64,000 nt of DNA from Clostridia bacterium (lineage in GTDB: Bacteria > Bacillota_A > Clostridia > Monoglobales > Monoglobaceae). The stretch covers positions 77,517 through 141,516 of the forward strand of contig JAFSDQ010000015.1 of NCBI GenBank assembly GCA_017436135.1, read 5' to 3'. The position numbers and the translations under genes were made by a program. Of this stretch, positions 39,416 to 49,350 are shown one piece after another; positions within the stretch are counted from its first letter, which is position 1; every line of letters starts with the position of its first letter. A model generated the notes under the pieces. It did no database searches and was not told where the DNA came from. It saw only the letters and a program-made list of their open reading frames with translations.

Positions 39416-39455
39416 TTTTTCTCCTCTCTGCTTCATTTTATGAAGCTCATGTTTT

Positions 39456-39527
39456 CTATGCGGATTCCCGGGAATTTATTGATTTATCCTCCGCACAATA
39501 AGATAATACACCCCACAAAAGTGTCAT
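39456..39527 (-). CDS. Possible small peptide (23 residues) upstream of the scaffold gene
   Basis: An ATG at 39527 has a strong ribosome binding site (AGGGGAGG) and is followed by 23 codons (MTLLWGVLSYCAEDKSINSR...) ending at 39456, 41 bases before the scaffold gene. It could be a leader peptide or a remnant of a longer gene at the front of the capsid module. Its coding status cannot be proved from sequence. Confidence 0.35.
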   Translation of the reverse strand: MTLLWGVLSYCAEDKSINSRESA

Positions 39528-39540
39528 AACGTGCCTCCCC

Positions 39541-39569
39541 TTGATTTTTTTTAAAAATAATGATATACT
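39541..39569 (+). promoter_or_regulatory. Sigma-A promoter of galK
   Basis: TTGATT (39541-39546), a 17-bp spacer, then TATACT (39564-39569). AGGAGG at 39595-39600 is the ribosome binding site for the start at 39609. Confidence 0.78.
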
Positions 39570-39608
39570 CTTTTTAACACACATAGGAAAAATCAGGAGG
39601 GCAACATC

Positions 39609-40775
39609 ATGATAAATCAACTTAAGAAACAATTTTTGGAAATTTTTGGCGGTGCTGATGAGGGAATCAGAGTTTTTTCCTCTCCCGGTCGTGTAAATCT
39701 TATTGGTGAGCATACAGATTATAACGGAGGGTATGTTTTTCCTGCCGCACTTACAATGGCTACAACCATCATTGCGCGTCCCAGAACCGACAGCCTTGTC
39801 CGTATGGCAGCAACTGACCTTGAGGGCATTGTAGAGGGTGACCTTAATACAATAGATAAATATAAAGACTTAAAATGGGGTAACTACCAGTTTGGTATAT
39901 TTGATGAATTGAGAAAATCAGGCTATAACATCTGCGGTGCAGATATGCTTTTCCACGATACCACACCCCACGGAGGCGGACTTTCCTCCTCGGCTGCAAT
40001 TGAGATTTCTGCCGCAATTGCCATGGCAAGCCTTGGAGGTGCAAAAAATATTGATAATATAGAGCTTGCAAAAATCAGTCAGCTTGCCGAGCATAACTAT
40101 ATCGGTGTAAACTGCGGAATAATGGACCAGTTTGCGTCAGCTATGGGTAAGAAAAATCATTTGATTTTCTTAAACTGCAAGACCCTTGACTATAAGCTTG
40201 TCCCGATTAAGCTCGATGGCTATAAGCTGGTTATTTCCAACACAAACAAAAAACGCTCTCTTGCTGCATCAAAATACAACGAAAGACGCTCCCAGTGCGA
40301 AGCAGGTCTTGAAATTCTCAAGGAAGCAATGCCTCAAAAGGAATGCCTTGGAGATATATCTCCACAGGAGCTTGAAAATTCAAAGCATCTTATAGAGGAC
40401 CCCATTGTTTTAAATCGTGTTACCCACGTTATTGAAGAGGATGACAGGGTTCTGAAGTCCATTGACGCACTCAATTCAGGCAATCTTATTGAATTTGGCA
40501 AGCTTATGACAGCTTCCCATATTTCTCTTCGTGACCTTTACGAGGTTTCCTGTCCGGAGCTTGATACTTTGGTAGACAGCGCTCTTAATACAGAAGGTGT
40601 TCTTGGTTCAAGAATGACAGGAGCAGGCTTTGGCGGTTGTACTGTCAGCCTTGTAAAAGAGGACTGTGTTGACACCTTTATCGAAAAGGTGGGTGCTGAT
40701 TACCTTGAGAAAATCGGTTATGCCGCTTCCTTCTATGTTTCTGAAATAGGCGACGGAGGAAGAGAAATTATTTAA
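39609..40775 (+). CDS. galK: Galactokinase
   Basis: The 388-residue GHMP kinase phosphorylates galactose at C1 with ATP (Leloir pathway). Diagnostic motifs are the galactokinase signature GRVNLIGEHTDYNGGYVFPA (residues 27-46), the ATP-binding GGGLSSSAAIEIS near 120, the MDQFASAMG segment near 175, and the C-terminal TGAGFGGCTVSLV. Length matches the family. It is a single gene with its own promoter and terminator; galT and galE are not next to it. It faces away from the capsid module, which uses the opposite strand. Confidence 0.94.
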   Translation: MINQLKKQFLEIFGGADEGIRVFSSPGRVNLIGEHTDYNGGYVFPAALTMATTIIARPRTDSLVRMAATDLEGIVEGDLNTIDKYKDLKWGNYQFGIFDELRKSGYNICGADMLFHDTTPHGGGLSSSAAIEISAAIAMASLGGAKNIDNIELAKISQLAEHNYIGVNCGIMDQFASAMGKKNHLIFLNCKTLDYKLVPIKLDGYKLVISNTNKKRSLAASKYNERRSQCEAGLEILKEAMPQKECLGDISPQELENSKHLIEDPIVLNRVTHVIEEDDRVLKSIDALNSGNLIEFGKLMTASHISLRDLYEVSCPELDTLVDSALNTEGVLGSRMTGAGFGGCTVSLVKEDCVDTFIEKVGADYLEKIGYAASFYVSEIGDGGREII

Positions 40776-40793
40776 AACTTAAATAAAACATTT

Positions 40794-40837
40794 AACGGTG
40801 AGGATTCTTTTGAGAACCTCGCCGTTAATTACTTTTT
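40794..40837 (+). terminator. galK terminator
   Basis: AACGGTGAGGATTC pairs with GAGAACCTCGCCGTT with small mismatches, followed by AATTACTTTTT, starting about 20 bases after the stop. Confidence 0.8.
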
Positions 40838-40947
40838 GTCAATTTTTATTTACACTTTTACATATTTTTCTTTTAATTGCATATTATAATTATATAAAAT
40901 TAAAATTTCCGCAACTAAAGGTTGCATAAAATTCAAACCATAATTGA

Positions 40948-40976
40948 TTGACTTTTTGCATATACATTTATATTAT
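40948..40976 (+). promoter_or_regulatory. Sigma-A promoter of the HTH-phosphohexomutase operon
   Basis: TTGACT (40948-40953), a 17-bp spacer, then TATTAT (40971-40976), with an alternative TATAAT about 10 bases on. It drives the gene at 41,036 and probably the two genes after it. Confidence 0.65.
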
Positions 40977-41035
40977 TTATATATAATAGTTTAACCTGAA
41001 TCACACTGTTTAAGGTTAAGGAAAAGAGGATAACT

Positions 41036-42655
41036 ATGACTATTGGCGAAAAAATTACACGGCTTCGTACAGATGCGAATATGTCCCAGGAGCAACTTGC
41101 GGAAAGGGTTTCTGTTTCCCGTCAGTCTGTTTCAAAATGGGAAATGGATCAGACCCTTCCCCAGATTGACAATGTTCTTCAGCTGTGCGAAATATTCAGC
41201 ATTTCTGCAGATGAGCTTTTAAAGGATGATATAAACATAAAAACCACAGCTCCCCCCTCGGTCCAAAATAAATATTTCGGCACAGACGGCTTCAGAGGAG
41301 AGGCAAATAAAACTCTGACCTCTATGCAGGCTTATAAAGTGGGAAGATTTTTAGGCTGGTACTACTCCTCTCAATTGTCGGGTTGCAGTAAGGTTGGTTA
41401 TCGTCCCCGTATAGTTGTAGGAAAGGACACCAGACGTTCCAGCTATATGCTTGAATATTCAATCGTTGCAGGAATAACAGCCTCGGGGGCAGACGCACAC
41501 ATGCTGCATGTTACCACCACCCCCAGCGTATCTTATGTAACAAGACAGGACGAGTTTGATTGCGGAATTATGATTACCGCTTCTCACAATCCCTTCTTCG
41601 ACAATGGTATTAAAGTTATAAATAGATACGGTGAAAAACTTGATGACCGCACAACCTCATTGATTGAAGCTTATATAGACGGCAATCTTGCCCCGCTTGG
41701 TATAAGCGGTGATGATTTACCTCTCGCCCACAGAGAAAAAATAGGCTGTATAGTAGACTATGTTTCGGGCAGAAACAGATACCTTGGGTACTTGATTTCC
41801 CTTGCATCACACTCCTATAAGCACCTTAAAATAGGGCTTGACTGCGCCAATGGTGCATCCTGGATGCTGGCAAGCTCTCTTTTTGGTGCTCTCGGGGCAA
41901 AAACCGAGGTTATCGGTGCAGAACCTGACGGACTTAATATAAACACAAAGTGCGGGTCAACTCATATTGAAAAGCTGTGCAGGCTTGTTAAAGAAAAACA
42001 TCTTGATATGGGTTTTGCCTTCGATGGCGATGCCGACCGCTGTATTGCCGTAGACGAAAACGGAAACATAGTTGACGGGGACAAGATAATGTATATTTTA
42101 AGCAAGCGTCTTCTGGACCGTGGGATGCTCAATGATAATACTCTGGTTACAACAGTTATGTCCAACAGCGGACTTTTTTCTTCCCTTGAAAAAATCGGTG
42201 TTCGTTGCCAGCAAACAACTGTAGGCGACAGGTTTGTCTATGAGTGTATGAACGAAAACGATTACTCTCTCGGCGGGGAGCAATCAGGGCATATTATTAT
42301 GAAAAAATACGCAACAACAGGCGACGGGCTTCTTACCGCTATTATGATAACAGAGGAGCTTTGTGACAAAAAAACTACCCTCTCTAAATTAGCCGAGCCT
42401 GTACACCTGTATCCCCAGTACACAAAAAATCTTAAGGTTGAGAATAAATCAGCAGTTATGGAGGATTCAGAGATTTTGAAGGTGTTTGAAGATGTTAACT
42501 CCGCCCTTGGGGGAAAAGGCAGAGCTCTTCTGCGTCAAAGCGGAACAGAGCCTGTTATCCGTATAATGATAGAGTGTGAGGACATCAGCAAATGCGAAGA
42601 GTACGCAAACAAAATTGCAGATAAAATTACAGAGGGAGGCTATTGCTGTGAATAG
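41036..42655 (+). CDS. Fusion of Xre-type HTH domain and phosphoglucosamine mutase-like enzyme
   Basis: The 539-residue protein joins two modules. Residues 1-67 are a Cro/CI-type helix-turn-helix (IGEKITRLRTDANMSQEQLA, RQSVSKWEMDQTLPQID). From about 80 on it is a complete alpha-D-phosphohexomutase: the substrate loop GTDGFRGEANKTL, the phosphoserine motif ITASHNP with S183, Mg-binding DGDADR (D330, D332, D334), the sugar-specificity loop GGEQSGHI, and the phosphate-binding RQSGTEPVIRIMIE. GTDGxRGxAN and GEQSGH favour GlmM-type phosphoglucosamine mutase, which makes GlcN-1-P for peptidoglycan. It may bind DNA and sense amino-sugar phosphates; that is inference. It overlaps the next gene by 8 bases. 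Confidence 0.88.
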   Translation: MTIGEKITRLRTDANMSQEQLAERVSVSRQSVSKWEMDQTLPQIDNVLQLCEIFSISADELLKDDINIKTTAPPSVQNKYFGTDGFRGEANKTLTSMQAYKVGRFLGWYYSSQLSGCSKVGYRPRIVVGKDTRRSSYMLEYSIVAGITASGADAHMLHVTTTPSVSYVTRQDEFDCGIMITASHNPFFDNGIKVINRYGEKLDDRTTSLIEAYIDGNLAPLGISGDDLPLAHREKIGCIVDYVSGRNRYLGYLISLASHSYKHLKIGLDCANGASWMLASSLFGALGAKTEVIGAEPDGLNINTKCGSTHIEKLCRLVKEKHLDMGFAFDGDADRCIAVDENGNIVDGDKIMYILSKRLLDRGMLNDNTLVTTVMSNSGLFSSLEKIGVRCQQTTVGDRFVYECMNENDYSLGGEQSGHIIMKKYATTGDGLLTAIMITEELCDKKTTLSKLAEPVHLYPQYTKNLKVENKSAVMEDSEILKVFEDVNSALGGKGRALLRQSGTEPVIRIMIECEDISKCEEYANKIADKITEGGYCCE

Positions 42656-43319
42656 ATTTGTAAAAACCCAGGAATTATTTGATTGTAAAACCCCATATCT
42701 TACAGAGTTCTTTAAAAGGAGCACATACCCCTGGGATATGATACCCGCAATAAGCGAGTATATCAAAACACTTCTCTCCGATGGACTTGAGGGCTTTACA
42801 AAGCACGCAGACGGAGTGTATGTAGGAGAAAACGTCACAATTGCCCCTACAGCCACAATTCATGGCCCTACAATTATAGGAAATAATACCGAAATCCGTC
42901 CCGGTGCATATATCAGGGGAAATGTAATTATAGGAGATAACTGTGTAATAGGAAATTCTACGGAAATTAAAAACAGTATTTTGCTTGACAAAGTTCAGGT
43001 ACCGCATTATAATTATATAGGTGATTCGATTTTAGGCAACAGAGCACACATGGGGGCAGGAGCCGTGTGTTCAAATCTTAAGGCTGACGGCAGTAATGTT
43101 GTTGTCCGGGGAGATGTTTTATATCGAACAGGGCTCCGTAAACTTGGAGGAATTCTGGGGGACGGCGCTGACATTGGTTGCGGCTGTGTTTTAAACCCCG
43201 GTACTGTAATCGGTAAAAATACCTCTGTATATCCTATGACTGCTCTTCGTGGAGTTTTACCAGACAACTCTATTGTTAAAAGCATGAAAAACATTGTGTC
43301 CCGGTTGCCGAAAAAATAA
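42648..43319 (+). CDS. Left-handed beta-helix acyltransferase-like protein (GlmU C-terminal type)
   Basis: The product is 223 residues from the GTG start at 42648, chosen because AGAGGGAGG lies 8 bases before it; it overlaps the previous gene by 8 bases. The N-terminal 60 residues form a short lead-in. Hexapeptide repeats of the left-handed beta-helix follow at about 60-200 (TIAPTATIHGPTIIGNNTEI, GNVIIGDNCVIGNSTEIKNS). It has the GlmU-like GDSILGNRAHMGAGAVCSNL and LGDGADIGCGCVLNPGTVIG blocks, but no pyrophosphorylase domain. It may acetylate glucosamine-1-phosphate made by the coupled mutase. It could also be a sugar-nucleotide acyltransferase with another acceptor. Confidence 0.75.
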   Translation: MNRFVKTQELFDCKTPYLTEFFKRSTYPWDMIPAISEYIKTLLSDGLEGFTKHADGVYVGENVTIAPTATIHGPTIIGNNTEIRPGAYIRGNVIIGDNCVIGNSTEIKNSILLDKVQVPHYNYIGDSILGNRAHMGAGAVCSNLKADGSNVVVRGDVLYRTGLRKLGGILGDGADIGCGCVLNPGTVIGKNTSVYPMTALRGVLPDNSIVKSMKNIVSRLPKK

Positions 43320-43337
43320 TAAACCGGAGGAATTATT

Positions 43338-44048
43338 ATGAGATTTATAACAGTTGAAAACTATGACGAATTAAGCAAGCTTGCAGCGGGAATTATTGCG
43401 GCACAAGTAATATTAAAGCCCAATTGTGTTTTAGGTCTTGCAACAGGCTCGTCACCCCTTGGCACCTATGCAAACCTTGTTGAAAAAAACAAGGCTGGAG
43501 AGGTTGACTTTTCAGAGGTTACTTCAGTAAACCTTGACGAATATGCAGGGCTTCCCGGTGATAACGAACAGAGCTATCGTTATTTTATGGACACAAATCT
43601 TTTCTCTAAAATAAATATAGACAGAGAAAAAACTTACGTTCCCAGCGGTACAGCAGGCAACCCCCAGGAAGAGTGCAAGCAATATGACCAGTTGATTGCT
43701 GACCTTGGCGGAATTGACCTTCAGCTTTTGGGCATCGGTCTTGACGGACATATCGGTTTTAACGAACCTGACGATGCTTTTACAAAGGAAACACATGTTG
43801 TTACCCTTGATGAGTCTACAATTGAAGCTAACTCACGTTTCTTTGATTCTATTGATGATGTTCCAAGAGAGGCATTGACAATGGGTGTTGGAGCAATTAT
43901 GAATGCCAAAAAGGTTCTTCTTATTGCAAATGGCGCAAACAAGAAGGATATTTTAGAGCAAGCCTTCTATGGTCCTATTACACCAAAGGTTCCGGCTTCA
44001 ATTCTTCAGCTTCATCCTGATTTCACTGTAATCTACAGCAAAAACTAA
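43338..44048 (+). CDS. nagB: Glucosamine-6-phosphate deaminase
   Basis: The 236-residue enzyme converts glucosamine-6-phosphate to fructose-6-phosphate and ammonia. It shows the NagB/RpiA/SugarP_isomerase motifs GLATGSSPLGTYANLVEKNK, SVNLDEYAGLPGDNEQSYRY, LLGIGLDGHIGFNEP and ALTMGVGAIMNAKKVLLIAN. Length is slightly short of E. coli NagB (266) but typical for Firmicutes. It is 18 bp after the acyltransferase-like gene in the same transcript, so this operon handles both directions of amino-sugar flux. A strong terminator follows. Confidence 0.93.
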   Translation: MRFITVENYDELSKLAAGIIAAQVILKPNCVLGLATGSSPLGTYANLVEKNKAGEVDFSEVTSVNLDEYAGLPGDNEQSYRYFMDTNLFSKINIDREKTYVPSGTAGNPQEECKQYDQLIADLGGIDLQLLGIGLDGHIGFNEPDDAFTKETHVVTLDESTIEANSRFFDSIDDVPREALTMGVGAIMNAKKVLLIANGANKKDILEQAFYGPITPKVPASILQLHPDFTVIYSKN

Positions 44049-44063
44049 TCTTCAGACATAATC

Positions 44064-44097
44064 AAAGGGTGCAGTTCATCTGAACTGCACCCTTTTT
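44064..44097 (+). terminator. nagB terminator
   Basis: AAAGGGTGCAGTTCA/TGAACTGCACCCTTT, a perfect 15-bp stem with a 2-base loop and a T tail. Confidence 0.92.
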
Positions 44098-44126
44098 ATT
44101 ATAAACCATAATTTAATCAATTTTGC

Positions 44127-44233
44127 AACTCCTCCCGGCACGCGCCCCGTGCCACCCTCCTCAATGAGGAGGGCTCAATTTGGCCTCCCTCTTTGAGGGA
44201 GGTGGATTGCCGTAAGGCAATACGGTGGGAGTT
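44127..44233. repeat. Multi-hairpin intergenic repeat
   Basis: Outer arms AACTCCTCCC (44127-44136) and GGTGGGAGTT (44224-44233) enclose four small hairpins: GGCAC/GTGCC, CCCTCCT/AGGAGGG, GCCTCCCTC/GAGGGAGG and TTGCC/GGCAA. There is no open reading frame. The style matches the short CTCCC-rich repeats scattered between genes in gut Clostridia. The remaining gap up to uvrA (44234-44353) shows nothing further. Confidence 0.55.
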
Positions 44234-44353
44234 TGAAATCTTTTTCGCTTTCTTCAGGGCCGGTGGAGGCCCTCCCCTACAATGCGGCAACGGCATATAA
44301 TTTGTATATCAAAAATAGATGCAGTATAAGATATACTGTATCCATTTTTATTA

Positions 44354-47182
44354 TTACAAATATTTCTTCAAATACTGTCCCGTATATGACTTTTTGCATT
44401 TTGCCACCTTTTCAGGAGTTCCGCAGGCTACAATCTCCCCACCTTTGTCCCCTCCTTCAGGGCCTAAATCTATAATATAATCTGCAGTTTTAATCATATC
44501 AAGGTTATGCTCGATTACCACAACAGTATTTCCCGTATCCACAAGCTTCTGCAAAACCTCTGTCAGCTTATGCACATCTGCACTGTGGAGTCCCGTTGTT
44601 GGCTCATCCAATACATATATAGTATTCCCTGTGCTTCTTTTTGAAAGCTCGGTTGCAAGCTTAACACGTTGTGCCTCTCCCCCCGACAGAGTAGTGGAGG
44701 GCTGACCTATTTTGATGTAGCCAAGTCCCACATCATAAAGTGTGTCCAGCTTTCTTTTAATTTTGGGAATATTTTCGAAAAATTCGCAACCCTCTTCAAC
44801 GGTCATTTCCAGCACCTGATGTATATTTTTCCCCTTATATCTTACTTCAAGGGTTTCCCTGTTGTATCGCTTACCTCCGCATACCTCACAGGGCACATAC
44901 ACATCCGGCAGAAAGTGCATCTCTATCTTTATTATTCCGTCCCCCTGGCAAGACTCACATCTTCCGCCCTTTACATTAAAGCTGAATCTGCCCGAGCTGT
45001 AACCCCTTGCCTTTGCCTCGGGAGTCATGGCAAACAGGCTTCTTATATCCCCAAACAAGCCTGTATAGGTGGCGGGATTGCTCCTGGGAGTTCTGCCTAT
45101 GGGGGATTGGTCAATATCTATTATTTTGTCAAGATTTTCAATTCCCTCTATCTTTTTGTATTTTCCCGGAATCTTTTTTGCACCGTTTAGCTCGTTGGCA
45201 AGAGCTTTATGAAGAATTTCATTTATAAGGGAGCTTTTACCGCTTCCCGATACGCCTGTTACACAGGTAAAGGTTCCTAAAGGAATTTTAACATCAATAT
45301 TTTTAAGGTTATTTTCCATGGCACCCTTTATTGTTATAAATTTCCCGTTACCATCTCTTCTTTTCTCGGGGACAGGTATCTTCTTTTTACCGCTTAAATA
45401 TTGTCCTGTTTCCGAGGTTTCACATTTCATTATTTCTTCCGCTGTGCCCTCTGCAACAATTTCTCCTCCATGAATTCCCGCCCCGGGGCCTATGTCAATT
45501 ATGTGGTCTGCCGCAAGCATTGTATCCTCGTCGTGTTCTACCACAAGAAGAGTGTTTCCAAGGTCCCGAAGCCGCTTCAGGGTTTCTATCAGTTTACCGT
45601 TGTCCCTTTGATGAAGCCCGATACTTGGCTCGTCAAGTATATATATAACCCCCATAAGGCTCGAACCAATCTGGGTGGCAAGCCTTATTCTCTGTGCCTC
45701 TCCTCCTGACAGAGTTCCTGCACTTCTTGACAGGGTGAGGTAATCAAGTCCTACATTTACTAAAAAACCAAGTCTGCCTATAATCTCCTTTAGAATATTT
45801 TTGGCAATTACCACGTCCTTGCCTGTAAGCTTTTCAGACAGCTCTGTGAAAAATTTCAGTGCATCTGAAATTGACAGGTTTGTAACCTGGTTTATATTGC
45901 GTCCGTCCACTGTAACAGCAAGGGTTTCCGGCTTCAATCTTGTTCCGTGGCAATCGGGACAATTCATACTTACCATATAATTCTCAATATCCGCCTTTGC
46001 CCACTCGGAATTGGTTTCGTCATGCCGCCTTTTAAGGTTATTGATTACACCTTCAAACCGGGCATACTGCACACCCTTTGCATATCGTCTGTCATAGGTC
46101 AGCTTTAGCTTTTCGCCCCGTGTACCATAGAGAATTATATCAAGAACATCATCGGGAAGCTCCTCAATTGGAGTGTCAAGGCTAAACCCATATCTCTCTG
46201 CCATTCCCTCATAGTACATTCTTGAAATACTTTGCGCCTCTGTGCCTGACCAGCCCGGCGCCAAAATAGCCCCCTCATTTATGCTCAAGCTTTTGTCAGG
46301 AATAATAAGGTCGGGGGAAACCATTGTAATTGTACCAAGACCCATACAACTGGGGCAAGCGCCGTAAGGAGTATTGAATGAAAACATTCTGGGCGTAAGC
46401 TCCTCTATACTTATACCGCAATCATCGCAGGCATAATTCTGGCTGAATGTCATATCTTCTCCGTCGATAATAGAAATCGTTACAATTCCGTCTGCCATAC
46501 CAAGAGCCGTTTCTATAGAGTCCGCAAGCCTTTTTTCCATTCCCTCCCGCACTGCAAGACGGTCTATTACAATGTCTATATTATGCTTCTTCTGCTTATC
46601 AAGCTTTATTGGTTCTCCTGTAAGCTCCAACATTTCTCCGTCCACACGGACTCTGACAAAGCCGTTCTTTCGTGCATTTTCAAAAGTTTTGGCATACTCG
46701 CCCTTTCTTCCCCTTGCAACAGGTGCCATAATCTGAATTTTGGTTTTTTCCGGCAGAGCGAGGACTGCGTCTGTAATCTGGTCAATGGATTGAGGGGCAA
46801 TTTCTTTTCCGCATTTGGGACAATGAGGCACACCAATATTGGCAAACAAAAGTCTGATATAGTCGTATACCTCTGTAACTGTACCCACCGTTGACCTGGG
46901 ATTTTTGCTGGTTGTTTTCTGGTCAATGGAAATAGCCGGTGAGAGCCCCTCTATGGATTCCACATCCGGCTTGTCCATCTGTCCCAAAAACATTCTTGCA
47001 TAAGCAGAAAGGGACTCTACATATCTACGCTGTCCCTCTGCATATATGGTTTCAAAGGCAAGAGAGGATTTGCCCGAACCGCTGAGTCCTGTCAGCACCA
47101 CAAATTTATCTCTCGGTATTTCCAGAGAGATATTTTTAAGGTTATTCTCTTTTGCCCCTTTAATTATTATATTTTTGTTCAT
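44354..47182 (-). CDS. uvrA: Excinuclease ABC subunit A
   Basis: The 942-residue damage-recognition ATPase of nucleotide excision repair has two ABC modules. Walker [10 protein letters not shown] (about 31-40) and [10 protein letters not shown] (about 640) are matched by signatures [15 protein letters not shown] and [14 protein letters not shown] and by Walker [13 protein letters not shown] and [12 protein letters not shown]. Zinc modules are CPKCGKE and [20 protein letters not shown] with [10 protein letters not shown]. Length and order are canonical. It lies 12 bp downstream of uvrB on the same strand. Confidence 0.96.
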   Translation of the reverse strand: MNKNIIIKGAKENNLKNISLEIPRDKFVVLTGLSGSGKSSLAFETIYAEGQRRYVESLSAYARMFLGQMDKPDVESIEGLSPAISIDQKTTSKNPRSTVGTVTEVYDYIRLLFANIGVPHCPKCGKEIAPQSIDQITDAVLALPEKTKIQIMAPVARGRKGEYAKTFENARKNGFVRVRVDGEMLELTGEPIKLDKQKKHNIDIVIDRLAVREGMEKRLADSIETALGMADGIVTISIIDGEDMTFSQNYACDDCGISIEELTPRMFSFNTPYGACPSCMGLGTITMVSPDLIIPDKSLSINEGAILAPGWSGTEAQSISRMYYEGMAERYGFSLDTPIEELPDDVLDIILYGTRGEKLKLTYDRRYAKGVQYARFEGVINNLKRRHDETNSEWAKADIENYMVSMNCPDCHGTRLKPETLAVTVDGRNINQVTNLSISDALKFFTELSEKLTGKDVVIAKNILKEIIGRLGFLVNVGLDYLTLSRSAGTLSGGEAQRIRLATQIGSSLMGVIYILDEPSIGLHQRDNGKLIETLKRLRDLGNTLLVVEHDEDTMLAADHIIDIGPGAGIHGGEIVAEGTAEEIMKCETSETGQYLSGKKKIPVPEKRRDGNGKFITIKGAMENNLKNIDVKIPLGTFTCVTGVSGSGKSSLINEILHKALANELNGAKKIPGKYKKIEGIENLDKIIDIDQSPIGRTPRSNPATYTGLFGDIRSLFAMTPEAKARGYSSGRFSFNVKGGRCESCQGDGIIKIEMHFLPDVYVPCEVCGGKRYNRETLEVRYKGKNIHQVLEMTVEEGCEFFENIPKIKRKLDTLYDVGLGYIKIGQPSTTLSGGEAQRVKLATELSKRSTGNTIYVLDEPTTGLHSADVHKLTEVLQKLVDTGNTVVVIEHNLDMIKTADYIIDLGPEGGDKGGEIVACGTPEKVAKCKKSYTGQYLKKYL

Positions 47183-47194
47183 TTTGTTCTCCTT

Positions 47195-49156
47195 TTAGTC
47201 CATAGACTCCTCAAGGCGCCTTATTTCATCTCTCAACTGTGCCGCAAGCTCAAACTGCAACAGCTCTGCCGCCTTCTTCATTTCGGTTGTCAGCTCCGCA
47301 ATGGTTCTGTGAATATCCACAATCTCTGTCTTTTTGTTATCGGGAGTAGTTTTTGTAACCGCCTTTGTAGCTTCTATTACCTCGCTGATACTCTTCCTTA
47401 TAGTCTTTGGAACAATGCCGTTTATCCGATTGTACTCACCCTGAAGCTCCCGTCTGCGATTGGTTTCACTTATTGCCCGCTCCATAGACCCTGTAACTGT
47501 ATCTGCATACATTATTACCTTGCCCTCTGCATTTCGGGCAGCTCTTCCTATGGTCTGTATAAGGGAGGTTTCACTTCGCAAAAAACCCTCCTTGTCTGCA
47601 TCAAGTATTGCTACAAGAGATACCTCCGGAATATCCAGTCCCTCTCGAAGCAAGTTAATTCCAATCAGCACATCAAATACGCCAAGACGGAGGTCACGAA
47701 TAATTTCCATTCTCTCTATTGCCTGAACGTCCGAATGCAGATACCTTACCTTAACACCCATATCCTCAAAATATTCAGTAAGTCTTTCTGCCATTTTTTT
47801 AGTAAGAGTTGTAACGAGAACTCTCTCTTCCTTTTCCACTCTCTTTAATATTTCACCATAGAGGTCATCCACCTGTCCGTCAATGGGTCTTACCTCTACC
47901 TGGGGGTCTAAAAGTCCTGTAGGTCTTATAACCTGCTCCACAACTCTGGAGGATTGCTCCTTTTCATATTCCCCGGGAGTTGCACTTACAAAAACTGTTT
48001 GATTCAGCTTTGAATAAAACTCATCAAAGGTAAGGGGTCTGTTGTCAAATGCCGAGGGCAGACGAAATCCGTAGTTTACAAGGCTCTCCTTACGAGAGCG
48101 ATCCCCCGCATACATTGCGTGTACCTGGGGAATGGTAACATGGGACTCGTCCACAAATAGCAGAAAATCCTTTGGGAGATAATCCACAAGAGTAAATGGG
48201 GGACTTCCCGGCTCTCTTCCGCTTATGTGGCGGGAATAATTCTCTATTCCGTTACAAAAGCCCGTTTCAAGCATCATTTCTATATCATAATTTGTTCTTT
48301 GCTCAAGTCTTTGGGCTTCTATAAGCTTGTTGTCTGCCCGAAGCTCCTCAAGTCTTTCCTCAAGCTCCGCCCTGATGCTCTCTATTGCCGCCTCCCTTTT
48401 TTCTGCAGTTGTAACATAGTGAGAAGCAGGGTATATAGCAACATGCTTTCTTTCATCTACAACCTCACCCGTTACAGGATTAAAGTCGCAAATTCTGTCA
48501 ACCTCATCCCCAAAAAACTCGATTCTTACTGCGTTTCCACTGGATTCTGACGGAAACACGTCTATTACATCCCCTCTCACCCTGAACTTATTTCGGGTGA
48601 AGGCTATATCATTTCTCTCATATTTAATCTCTATAAGCTTGGCAATTACATCATCTCTGTCCCGAATCATCCCCGGACGGAGAGATATAACCATATTATT
48701 ATAATCTATCGGGTCGCCAAGTCCGTATATACAGGATACGCTGGCAACAATAATTACATCCTTCCTCTCAAATAAAGCAGAGGTTGCACTGTGCCGCAGC
48801 TTATCTATTTCTTCGTTGGTAGAGGCATCCTTTTCGATATATGTGTCAGATTGAGCAATATATGCCTCGGGCTGATAATAGTCGTAGTAAGATACAAAAT
48901 ATTCAACGGCATTGTTTGGGAAAATTTCCTTAAATTCGCTGCAAAGCTGTGCCGCAAGCGTCTTGTTGTGGGCAAGAACAAGTGTAGGCTTTTGAACCCT
49001 TTCTATAACATTCGCCATAGTAAAGGTCTTTCCGCTTCCTGTAACACCCATAAGAGTCTGAAACTTCTCTCCTTTATTTATTCCGTTGACTATTTTTTCT
49101 ATTGCCTCGGGCTGGTCCCCACTGGGCTTATATTTGGAAACAATCTGAAAATCCAT
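47195..49156 (-). CDS. uvrB: Excinuclease ABC subunit B
   Basis: The 653-residue helicase-like subunit has Walker [20 protein letters not shown] (about 34-52), the beta-hairpin [20 protein letters not shown], Walker [16 protein letters not shown], motif VSATPGEYE, motif [15 protein letters not shown], and a C-terminal UVR domain ([20 protein letters not shown]). It loads onto DNA with UvrA and recruits UvrC. It leads the uvrBA operon and has its own promoter. Confidence 0.96.
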   Translation of the reverse strand: MDFQIVSKYKPSGDQPEAIEKIVNGINKGEKFQTLMGVTGSGKTFTMANVIERVQKPTLVLAHNKTLAAQLCSEFKEIFPNNAVEYFVSYYDYYQPEAYIAQSDTYIEKDASTNEEIDKLRHSATSALFERKDVIIVASVSCIYGLGDPIDYNNMVISLRPGMIRDRDDVIAKLIEIKYERNDIAFTRNKFRVRGDVIDVFPSESSGNAVRIEFFGDEVDRICDFNPVTGEVVDERKHVAIYPASHYVTTAEKREAAIESIRAELEERLEELRADNKLIEAQRLEQRTNYDIEMMLETGFCNGIENYSRHISGREPGSPPFTLVDYLPKDFLLFVDESHVTIPQVHAMYAGDRSRKESLVNYGFRLPSAFDNRPLTFDEFYSKLNQTVFVSATPGEYEKEQSSRVVEQVIRPTGLLDPQVEVRPIDGQVDDLYGEILKRVEKEERVLVTTLTKKMAERLTEYFEDMGVKVRYLHSDVQAIERMEIIRDLRLGVFDVLIGINLLREGLDIPEVSLVAILDADKEGFLRSETSLIQTIGRAARNAEGKVIMYADTVTGSMERAISETNRRRELQGEYNRINGIVPKTIRKSISEVIEATKAVTKTTPDNKKTEIVDIHRTIAELTTEMKKAAELLQFELAAQLRDEIRRLEESMD

Positions 49157-49195
49157 AGGATATTATCCTCCATTTATTGTGTACCTTAAATTATC

Positions 49196-49224
49196 ATTAT
49201 ATCACACAGATATAATATATGCAA
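49196..49224 (-). promoter_or_regulatory. Sigma-A promoter of uvrBA
   Basis: Minus strand: TTGCAT (49224-49219), a 17-bp spacer, TATAAT (49201-49196), about 40 bp before the uvrB start. No clear LexA box was seen. Confidence 0.7.
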
Positions 49225-49280
49225 TAACGTTGTATATATAAAATTTTTCTTTTTTATTTTATTTAATTGCATAAAACCCC

Positions 49281-49309
49281 TTGACAATTGGTTATAATTG
49301 TGATATTAT
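49281..49309 (+). promoter_or_regulatory. Sigma-A promoter of the tRNA locus
   Basis: TTGACA (49281-49286), a 17-bp spacer, TATTAT (49304-49309), 41 bp before tRNA-Leu. It is divergent from the uvrBA promoter. Confidence 0.75.
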
Positions 49310-49350
49310 AATAAGGCTTTATTGTTGGCACTGCCTTAAGTGAAGCTTAC

